Assembly (NCBI RefSeq): GCF_004212215.1
Contig: NZ_QVFV01000005.1
Span: 118,569-182,568, forward strand
Length of the DNA: 64,000 nt
Source of the DNA: Leptolyngbya iicbica LK
GTDB lineage: Bacteria > Cyanobacteriota > Cyanobacteriia > Phormidesmidales > Phormidesmidaceae
Reading direction: 5' to 3'
Shown: positions 53,626-60,797 of the stretch, in pieces
Position numbering within the stretch: the stretch's first letter is position 1
Layout: each line of letters opens with the position of its first letter
Made by a program: the position numbers and the translations under genes
The notes under the pieces: model-generated
Database searches by the model: none
What the model saw: the letters and a program-made list of their open reading frames with translations, nothing else
What the model was told of the DNA's origin: nothing

Positions 53626-53712
53626 TGAGAACTTCCTCGCGCTGTATTTGTGCCGTTCGGGCAAGGTAGTCTTCATTATGAAAGATGGTCATGGTGGATT
53701 TGACGACTTTGT

Positions 53713-55137
53713 ATGAAGACTTTAGCCTTTGTGGATTGTCCGACTGGCATTTCGGGGGATATGTGTTTAGGGGCGCTGGTGAGTGCAGGGGTGCCGCTCG
53801 ACTACTTGCAAAGCCAGATTGATCAGCTACAGCTCCCCGAAAAAGTGCGGTTAGAGGCCCGCAGCGTTCGCAAAAATGGCATTGCGGCCACCAAGGTAGA
53901 CGTGCTGCTGCCCCACGACAGCGAGGCCGCTGCCCCCCATCCCCCAGCGCGACATCTGCACGATATCGAGCAGATCATCATTCGAGCATCTTTGCCAGAA
54001 CGCGCGATCGCGTGGAGTCTGGCCATTTTTCGGCGCTTGGCCCAAGCCGAGGGGGCCATCCACGGGATTGATCCCCAGCAGGTTCATTTTCACGAAGTCG
54101 GGGCAACGGATGCGATCGTCGATATTGTGGGCACCTGTTTGGGATTCGACTGGTTGGGCATTGATGAGCTGCATTGTGCGCCGCTGCCGACCGGCACGGG
54201 CACTGTGCGAGCGGCCCACGGTCGCTTGCCTGTGCCCGCCCCGGCAGTATTGAAGCTGATGGAGATGGCGCAGGTCCCTATTTACAATGCAGGGCTGAGG
54301 GGAGAACTCGTAACGCCGACGGGAGCCGCGATCGCGACGGAATTGGCCACCCACTTTGGCGAACCGCCAACCATGCAACTGCAAAAAATTGGCCTCGGAG
54401 CGGGCAACAAGGATTTGCCGATACCCAATATTTTGCGGCTGTGGATTGGCCAAGTGGATCAACTCGGCGGCAAGGCCAGCGCCCAAGTGGACACGACTCA
54501 AATCGCCCCCATCCATTCCCCGGCTCCGCAAACCCAGGCACCGCACGAACACCCGCCGCACCATCATACCCCCCATGAGCATACCCCCCATGAGCATACC
54601 CCCCATGAGCATACCCCCCATGAGCATGCGCCCCACGAATCCCATCACCCGCACCCCACGCCTGAGCGAGAAGCCCAAGCCGGACGCGAGCCAGTCACAG
54701 TATTAGAAACCCAGGTGGATGACTTATCGCCCCAGGCGATCGGCTATGTGTACGATCGCCTCTTTGCCGCCGGAGCTTTAGACGTTTTCGTGCAGCCCGT
54801 GATGATGAAAAAATCGCGACCGGGACATTTGCTGGTGGCGATCGCCGATCCGCCCCAAGCCGATGCCTGCGAAGCCGTCTTATTGACCGAAACAACAACG
54901 CTGGGAGTGCGCCGCACTGACCAAACCCGACTACGCCTACGCCGTGAACAAGTGCCCCTCCAGCTGCCTTGGGGAACGGTGCGGATGAAGGTCGCCTTTA
55001 TGCCGGACAGCGATCGCCCCCTCAAAGCCCATCCCGAATACGAAGATTGCGCCGCGATCGCCCGACAACACCAACTCCCCTGGCAGGCAGTCCACAACCA
55101 AGCCCTGGCCCAATGGCACCAGCAGAGATCGTCCTAA
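53713..55137 (+). CDS. larC: LarC, nickel-insertion enzyme for the lactate racemase cofactor
   Basis: 474 residues in one frame. The N terminus is typical: AFVDCPTGISGDMCLGALVSAGVP, then HFHEVGATDAIVDIVGTCLGFDWL, PLPTGTGTVRAAHGRLPVPAPA and ELVTPTGAAIATELA. The C-terminal half has VLETQVDDLSPQAIGYVYDRLFAAGALDVFVQPVMMKKSRPGHLL. Between them, at residues ~275-320, lies a His/Pro/Glu insert. LarC puts nickel into pyridinium-bisthiocarboxylate mononucleotide in a CTP-dependent reaction. The His-rich part may hold nickel. In some bacteria larC needs a frameshift for the full product; here none is needed. larA, larB and larE are not in the window. Confidence 0.92.
   Translation: MKTLAFVDCPTGISGDMCLGALVSAGVPLDYLQSQIDQLQLPEKVRLEARSVRKNGIAATKVDVLLPHDSEAAAPHPPARHLHDIEQIIIRASLPERAIAWSLAIFRRLAQAEGAIHGIDPQQVHFHEVGATDAIVDIVGTCLGFDWLGIDELHCAPLPTGTGTVRAAHGRLPVPAPAVLKLMEMAQVPIYNAGLRGELVTPTGAAIATELATHFGEPPTMQLQKIGLGAGNKDLPIPNILRLWIGQVDQLGGKASAQVDTTQIAPIHSPAPQTQAPHEHPPHHHTPHEHTPHEHTPHEHTPHEHAPHESHHPHPTPEREAQAGREPVTVLETQVDDLSPQAIGYVYDRLFAAGALDVFVQPVMMKKSRPGHLLVAIADPPQADACEAVLLTETTTLGVRRTDQTRLRLRREQVPLQLPWGTVRMKVAFMPDSDRPLKAHPEYEDCAAIARQHQLPWQAVHNQALAQWHQQRSS
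54568..54627 (+). repeat. Four tandem 15-bp coding repeats in larC
   Basis: ACCCCCCATGAGCAT occurs four times without change (54568-54582, -54597, -54612, -54627), encoding four Thr-Pro-His-Glu-His units. Further HEHP/HHHP-like residues flank them. The perfect identity suggests slippage-prone length variation in frame. Confidence 0.95.
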
Positions 55138-55310
55138 ACACCCCATTCACTACCAGCGTCTTCTTTCCCCTCGCCCCCCTGCTCTCCCACCCTTTTACTC
55201 GTTTCCTCACTTCCCCAAATCCCCCGCGAAAGCTGGCAAACTACAAAATAGCTCTTACCATAACGGTGATAGGCAAAACGAGCCGCAAGATTGAGTGGGA
55301 AAAGAGGTTC

Positions 55311-56387
55311 ATGAATCGATTGCTTCGGTGGTTGGCCACATTCGCAGGAGTTTCTGTCGTCGGTTTGGGAGTGACGGGCTGCTTTCCTGATTTCTCCTCC
55401 AGCTCCGATGAGGGCGAAGACGACACCCTCGAATTTCGCTATGTAGACGGCGATGAAGAGAGCGAAAACTACCTGCTGGAACTCCGCATCAACGGGCCAA
55501 TCCTCAATAGTCCCTCAAACTCCGGTTTCTTTGGGCTCGACTCGAGCGTGACCTATGCCTATCAGTTTCAAAAACTGATGGAAAAAGTCGCCGAAGACGA
55601 TCGCATCCAGGGCATCTTTTTGCGAGTCTCGACGCCTGGCGGCACCGTCGTCGGCTCCAACGTCGTTTATGACGCCCTCGCGGCTTATAAGGAAGCCACC
55701 GATAGTCCGATTTATGCCTACGTTGAGGGTCTATCAGCCTCTGGTGGCGTATGGTCTATGGTGGCGGCAGATCAGATTTTGGCCGCACCGGGCAGCGTCA
55801 TTGGCAGTATTGGCGTCATTGGCCCCACCCTGGTGTATTTCAACAATCCGGTCGCCCTCGATGGCGGCTTGCTGGGCGGCGGCGTTACTACCGAGGGGGG
55901 CATTCAACAATTTGTGATTTCCGCTGGCAAGGGCAAAGATCTGGGCAACCCCTTTCGCCCACCAACTGAAGAAGAGCTCGAAAATTGGCGGGTCAATATC
56001 AACAATGAATACGACGACTTTGTGACCCATGTGGCCGCAAACCGCGACATCACTGAACAAACCCTGCGGCAAGATATGGGGGCGTTTATCTTTGGCACTG
56101 AGCAGGCCGAGCAATATAACCTGATCGATGGCACCAGTGGCCGCCCCGAGGCGATCTCCGCCCTGGCCGAGTCGCTCGAACTCGGAGAAGATTACCAACT
56201 GGTGCGAGTTGGGTATGACGAACCGAGTTTGATTGAAATTTTGTTGGGTCGCGCCCCTGTAGAGCTCACCTACGAGCAAGAGCAAGCGATTATCCAGCAA
56301 GACCTCTGTGATTTGCAGACTTACAGCTTCCTCGCCTATTACGGCGATGTCTATCAGCTCTGTCCGACGTTAGAGCCAGCAGAATAG
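55311..56387 (+). CDS. sppA: Signal peptide peptidase SppA-like S49 protease, lipoprotein form
   Basis: 358 residues from the ATG at 55311, preceded by AGAGG with five bases of spacing; the open frame upstream is not SppA-like. The N terminus MNRLLRWLATFAGVSVVGLGV leads to a lipobox VTGC with Cys24, so it should be lipid-anchored. The S49 core follows: GPILNSPSNSGFFG, IQGIFLRVSTPGGTVVGS, YVEGLSASGGVWSMVAADQILA with nucleophile Ser144, and GSVIGSIGVIGP; the general-base Lys is probably in SAGKGKDLGNPF. The enzyme digests leftover signal peptides at the membrane. The usual membrane helix is replaced by a lipobox. It is downstream of larC, on the same strand, 173 bases away. Confidence 0.88.
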   Translation: MNRLLRWLATFAGVSVVGLGVTGCFPDFSSSSDEGEDDTLEFRYVDGDEESENYLLELRINGPILNSPSNSGFFGLDSSVTYAYQFQKLMEKVAEDDRIQGIFLRVSTPGGTVVGSNVVYDALAAYKEATDSPIYAYVEGLSASGGVWSMVAADQILAAPGSVIGSIGVIGPTLVYFNNPVALDGGLLGGGVTTEGGIQQFVISAGKGKDLGNPFRPPTEEELENWRVNINNEYDDFVTHVAANRDITEQTLRQDMGAFIFGTEQAEQYNLIDGTSGRPEAISALAESLELGEDYQLVRVGYDEPSLIEILLGRAPVELTYEQEQAIIQQDLCDLQTYSFLAYYGDVYQLCPTLEPAE

Positions 56388-56470
56388 GCGCGGGCGTTGC
56401 TGATTTTGGGGATGAATTGAATCGCGGACAGAAATAACGACACGAATTGATTCACCATCGATCGTGGAGA

Positions 56471-56487
56471 GCGGGCATCTTGCCCGC
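56471..56487. repeat. Isolated GCGGGCATCTTGCCCGC hairpin
   Basis: A 17-base perfect stem-loop (arms GCGGGCA/TGCCCGC, loop TCT) of the same type as the first hairpin of the composite repeats. It lies between the convergent ends of sppA and the cyclase gene. A run of A follows on the plus strand. Confidence 0.7.
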
Positions 56488-56572
56488 GGTCTAAAAAACC
56501 GAATTCATCCTGCGATTTAGCAGCGCCTAGGCGCGAATTGCTGAGCCTTTACCAACGACGTGATGCTAGTCG

Positions 56573-59500
56573 TTACAAAGGCTCTAGCAAATGCCCACAA
56601 CGCTCGTAATAGCTTTCGGCCACTTTATCGGTGGAGCAAATTTCTAAACATCTTTGGAAGCGTTGTTGGGCCTCAGCAAAGCGGTTTTGATAAAAATACG
56701 CGAGCCCGATTTCAAAATCGGTACGGCTCTTGAGTTTGCCAACTCTTTGCTCAGGGGGATCCGGCTCAAACACTTCGTACACACTGACATAGGCGACTTT
56801 GCCCTTCACTTGGACGCGATCGATCACCCGCATCGCATATCGATTCGAGTCACTCAATTCCAAAAAAGTGTGGTGAGAAATTAACAAATTGGCACTGTAA
56901 ATCCGCGTCATGCGCTCAATCCGTGCGGCGACGTTAACGGTGTCACTAATGGCGGTACTATCCATCCGATTGCGGCCACCGACGGTGCCCAACATCACCG
57001 TGCCGGTATTAATGCCAATGCCAAACTCGAGGGCAGATTTGTGATATTGCGATCGCTCGGCGTTGTATTCATCTAACCGCCGCAGCATCTCAATCGCGGC
57101 TTGCAGCGCATCGTCTGCCCCCCGGCTAAACAGCGCCATAATCGCATCGCCAATATATTTATCGACAAAGCCATGATGTTCTGCGATCGCGGGCTCCATG
57201 CGCGACAAAAACGCATTCAAAAATTTGAAATTATCCGCTGGACTCATCTGTTCCGACAACGTGGTGAAATCACGAATATCCGCAAATACCACCGACATTT
57301 GCCGCTCCACATGATTCCCGAGTTCAACTTCGACAATGCTTTCTTTTTCTAAGAACTGTAAAAATTCGCGAGGCACAAAGCGCCCATAAGCCTGGTTGAT
57401 TTTGGCCAGATATAGGTGTGTCTTGAGCCGCGCCAGCAGCTCATTTTTCGAAATGGGTTTAGTGAGATAATCATTCGCCCCTGCCGAAAGCCCTGCCACG
57501 AGGTCACCCACCTGGTTTTTGGCCGTCAGCATCATAATCGGCAGCACATGCGCCGGATACGTTTCTCGCAGCTGACGACAGACTTCAAACCCCGTCATTT
57601 GCGGCATCATGACATCCAACAAAATCGCATCGGGTTGCAGACCATTTTCGAGCAGGGCCAGCGCTTCTGGGCCGCTACCCGCTTGCGTCACCCGGTAGTT
57701 GTGAACTGCTAAGTGATTGCGAATTACCTGCCGATTGATGGGTTCATCATCCACCACCAAAATCGAAAAGTTGCTGCGTGCCAACACCGCATCGGCTACA
57801 TCATTAGCGGCTGAACTGACTTCGATCGCGGCGCTGGTCTCAGTGGCAGTGCTGGTCTCATCGGCTAACACCACAGGCTCAGGCTGCAATCGCGTCAGGG
57901 AAAGGCGCGATCGCTCAGCCGTCAACCCTGACAAGCCCGAATCGGCGATCGCGAGTCCAGGGGCCTGAGTGGTGATGGGTAGCGTAAAGGTGAATTGTGA
58001 CCCCACCCCGACAGCCGACAACACCTGAAACGTCCCCCCCTGCAACTCGACCAACTTTTGCGACACCGCTAGGCCAATGCCCATGCCTCCGTAGACCCGT
58101 GCGGTCGAACCATCCGCCTGCACAAACGGTTCAAAAATGCGCTCGAGTTTGTCTTCGGGAATGCCAATCCCGGTATCAGACACGGTAATCGCCAAGTAGT
58201 AGCCAGCAGTGTTTGTGTTAATCGCGCTCGCATCGGCAGCGTCAGGAAGGGCGGATGAAGGAGACGTGGTGGTAGCCGCGATCGCGCCTGGGTCGTTTTG
58301 ATGCGGGTGATTGTCGTCAGACGGAGAATACGATTGGCGCACAATTCGATGTGCCCCTGACGCTGACAATAATTCATCAAAATGTTGCGGGCGTGGACAA
58401 ATGCTCGGCAAATTGGCCGACAGCATGACTGGTTGGGCCTCATCTTGACGAATGATCTGGGCCGAGATGCCCACCATGCCGTAGTCGGTGAACTTTACTG
58501 CATTGGCTACCAAATTGTGCAAAATTTGCTGTAACCGATTTTCATCCGCTAACACGGGCGGCAATTTAGGCGATACCGCGTTAATCAACTGCACCTTTTT
58601 TTCCCGAGCCAGGGGCCGACTCAGCGTCAGCACCACTTCTGCCGCTTCGCGCACCCCGACCGGGCGCGGATGAATTTCGACCCGGTCTTGTTGCAGTTGA
58701 GCAAAGTCAAGAATGTCATCCACCAATGCCGACAAGCGCTTGCCACTGGCGACAATCATGGCTAAGTTGCCCTTCGTTTGTCGGGTCTGGGGGCCACTAG
58801 CGCCATCAATCAGCGACTCGGCCAAGCCAATGATGCCGTTCAGCGGTGTCCGCAACTCGTGGGACGTATTGGCCAAAAACTCATCTTTTAATTTGTCGAG
58901 ACGTTTCAGCTCTTGGTTATGGTTTTCGAGTTGTTCAAATGATTGTTTGAGCTGCTGGGCCATGCTCTCAAAGGAGTGCGACAGCTCCGACAGTTCCTGA
59001 AAACGACCGTTTGGCAGCGGCGAGTCCCAAGTCCCAACGGCGAGCTTTTTCGAGGCTTCGCTCAAACGATGAATCGGTTGGGCCACCCAACGGGCGGTAA
59101 TGCCGGCAATAATGCTCGCCACAATTAGGGATAGCAGACACAGCAGCAGCGTATTGCGCGTGTTTTCAGCGATTTGCCCTTTGAAATCCGCTTCGGGAAT
59201 GGCCGTCACAATCAGCCAATCGAGTCCCCGACCATCGCGGAACGGCACAATTTGGACTAGTTGGTCTTGTCCGTCTAGATCGTAGGTAAATTGCTGAGCG
59301 GTGTTGACCTGTTCCAGGCTGCCATATTCCTCAATGAGATACTGGGCGGTTTCGCGAATAATGGGTTCTTTGCTGGCAGTGGCGGGCAGTCGGGTCTGTG
59401 CCCCACTGTCTAGGGTGAGGAAGGGCAACTCATCAGCTGAAGTGGCAACGATATCGCCAGTGCGCTCGATGATAAAGGCTTCGCCATTAGGGCTAATGTT

Positions 59501-60214
59501 GAGCGTGCGCAGATAGCCGCTAATTTGCTCTAGGGTCAGGTCGAGGGCTAAGACGCCGCGCAGCTTGCCGCGATCGCCATGAATCGGCGCAGCCAAGGTA
59601 ATGCCTAAAACAGAATAGTCTTGCGACGCAAATTCATAAATAGGACTCCAGCTCGCATGGCGATTCTTCACCACGGCTTGGTACCAGGGTCGTCCCCGGG
59701 GGTCATAGAACTGCGAGCTCAACTGTTCGCGCCGTTCTCCCGCTTCATTCAGTCGATAGGTTTGCCGTTGAGGCAGCGTTTCTGGCGTCACTTCCCACAG
59801 CACGGTCTGGCCGTTGTTGCGCTCTTGGATGCCCACAAAAGTGCCGTCGGGATAACCCAAATAAATGCTAGTAATGCCGTCAGAGGCCCGAATTTGGTGC
59901 CAAAAATGTCGCGCAATCGTTTGGGAATCGGATAAGGCGACATCGCCATAAAACAGATTGCTGCGACTATCACGCTGCAGCAAGTTGGGCTGCAGCAAAT
60001 AGGTCTGCACATGTTCGCGAATGCGATTCGCGGCTTCTTCGCTCAGTTGCGACGCCAGGTCATCGACGGCTTTTTCTCCGTTGCGCCAAGAGAGTGCTGT
60101 CGTCAACCCCACCGCTGCCGCAATTTGCAGCACAAACGACACCACTAAGACGAAGCGTAACGATAGCTGTCGAGAGCCAGAAGGTGACGAACGCGGGTGA
60201 GGTGGAGTGGACAT
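56573..60214 (-). CDS. Hybrid sensor: Cache-HAMP-histidine kinase-receiver-adenylate/guanylate cyclase
   Basis: 1213 residues. A first membrane helix (LRFVLVVSFVLQIAAAVGLTTAL), then a periplasmic dCache-like sensor (~45-340; YLGYPDGTFVGIQ, YDPRGRPWYQAVV), a second helix near 350-370 and HAMP. The kinase has His452 in LANTSHELRTPLNG, an N box ILHNLVANAVKF, and G boxes VSDTGIGIPEDKL and YGGMGIGLAVSQKL. The receiver has Asp867 in ILLDVMMP. The class III cyclase (~965-1150) has metal-binding Asp in VVFADIRDFT and KYIGDAIMA and the Asn/Arg pair in DTVNVAARIE. One TPR-like helix pair ends it. It should convert an external ligand signal into cyclic nucleotide, tuned by phosphotransfer. The sensed ligand is unknown. 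Confidence 0.93.
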   Translation of the reverse strand: MSTPPHPRSSPSGSRQLSLRFVLVVSFVLQIAAAVGLTTALSWRNGEKAVDDLASQLSEEAANRIREHVQTYLLQPNLLQRDSRSNLFYGDVALSDSQTIARHFWHQIRASDGITSIYLGYPDGTFVGIQERNNGQTVLWEVTPETLPQRQTYRLNEAGERREQLSSQFYDPRGRPWYQAVVKNRHASWSPIYEFASQDYSVLGITLAAPIHGDRGKLRGVLALDLTLEQISGYLRTLNISPNGEAFIIERTGDIVATSADELPFLTLDSGAQTRLPATASKEPIIRETAQYLIEEYGSLEQVNTAQQFTYDLDGQDQLVQIVPFRDGRGLDWLIVTAIPEADFKGQIAENTRNTLLLCLLSLIVASIIAGITARWVAQPIHRLSEASKKLAVGTWDSPLPNGRFQELSELSHSFESMAQQLKQSFEQLENHNQELKRLDKLKDEFLANTSHELRTPLNGIIGLAESLIDGASGPQTRQTKGNLAMIVASGKRLSALVDDILDFAQLQQDRVEIHPRPVGVREAAEVVLTLSRPLAREKKVQLINAVSPKLPPVLADENRLQQILHNLVANAVKFTDYGMVGISAQIIRQDEAQPVMLSANLPSICPRPQHFDELLSASGAHRIVRQSYSPSDDNHPHQNDPGAIAATTTSPSSALPDAADASAINTNTAGYYLAITVSDTGIGIPEDKLERIFEPFVQADGSTARVYGGMGIGLAVSQKLVELQGGTFQVLSAVGVGSQFTFTLPITTQAPGLAIADSGLSGLTAERSRLSLTRLQPEPVVLADETSTATETSAAIEVSSAANDVADAVLARSNFSILVVDDEPINRQVIRNHLAVHNYRVTQAGSGPEALALLENGLQPDAILLDVMMPQMTGFEVCRQLRETYPAHVLPIMMLTAKNQVGDLVAGLSAGANDYLTKPISKNELLARLKTHLYLAKINQAYGRFVPREFLQFLEKESIVEVELGNHVERQMSVVFADIRDFTTLSEQMSPADNFKFLNAFLSRMEPAIAEHHGFVDKYIGDAIMALFSRGADDALQAAIEMLRRLDEYNAERSQYHKSALEFGIGINTGTVMLGTVGGRNRMDSTAISDTVNVAARIERMTRIYSANLLISHHTFLELSDSNRYAMRVIDRVQVKGKVAYVSVYEVFEPDPPEQRVGKLKSRTDFEIGLAYFYQNRFAEAQQRFQRCLEICSTDKVAESYYERCGHLLEPL

Positions 60215-60361
60215 ACGGTGAACAGTCGTCGCGGGTGAGCATGAGCGAATCAGGGGGCGATCGCTGGAGTGTGATTGGGCGGCTCGATTCCCGAATTCAA
60301 ATTAGGCAGTACACCAACAAAATTCCCTAATTTGGCCTTAGGAGTCTCTTTCTAACACCAA
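60215..60361. other. Short spacer upstream of the sensor-cyclase gene
   Basis: About 150 bases holding the expected minus-strand promoter of the sensor-cyclase gene. One HIP1-like site near 60258. Nothing else seen. Confidence 0.3.
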
Positions 60362-60595
60362 TCAAATGAATCCGGTAAGTTTGGTTAAGTTCTCCTCAAA
60401 AAACTCCAATAGGTTGCGCTGTGTGTCGCCTTGCCGACGTTCACGATCGCGCTTACAAGGCTCAGCCCTTGCATTTGTGTAGGTCACTAAAGCCTTAAAC
60501 GAAGCCCAGAGAAAATAATCAATTTGAGCCCCTATTTCGAGACTCTCAGTAATTTGGTCGCGATGTACCGCGATCAGTTAGTTAATCTCCTTCAT
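60362..60595 (-). pseudogene. Small unknown gene, interrupted near its start or begun at CTG
   Basis: A minus-strand frame of 78 codons from an ATG at 60595 to a TGA at 60362-60364, with one TAA at codon 6 (60578-60580). The rest looks like genuine protein: LIAVHRDQITESLEIGAQID, then YFLWASFKALVTYTNARAEP, CKRDRERRQGDTQRNLLEFF and EENLTKLTGFI. Either a nonsense change broke the gene, or translation begins at the CTG right after the TAA: an AAGGAG sits nine bases ahead of that CTG, well placed as a ribosome binding site. I do not recognise the family. Two tandem palindromes lie just upstream. Confidence 0.5.
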
Positions 60596-60613
60596 GACTC
60601 CAGAGCATCTTCC

Positions 60614-60633
60614 TCCGTATACGTCCGTATACG
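60614..60633. promoter_or_regulatory. Two tandem 10-bp palindromic sites
   Basis: TCCGTATACG occurs twice in direct succession (60614-60623, 60624-60633), each containing the 8-bp palindrome CGTATACG. The 10-base phase places both on the same helix face. They lie between the small minus-strand gene and mutS2, so they could be an operator for either. The binding protein is unknown. Confidence 0.45.
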
Positions 60634-60797
60634 GAAAATATACTGATCTATGGTTATTTATCCCGAGTTTGCTTGAATTTTTACTGAAGTCGGGATTAAG
60701 TTTCTGTAGATCTCCGGTCATCGGTTCGAGAATCTATACTGAATCTGAAGGCTGTGTTCGTAGCCTTGTTTTTCTGTTCACCGAAGATTAACTGGTC
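60634..60797. other. Leader of mutS2
   Basis: AT-rich, about 165 bases. TCCCGA (60661-60666) and TCGGGA (60690-60695) could form a weak stem-loop. A promoter is likely but I see no clear boxes. Confidence 0.3.
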
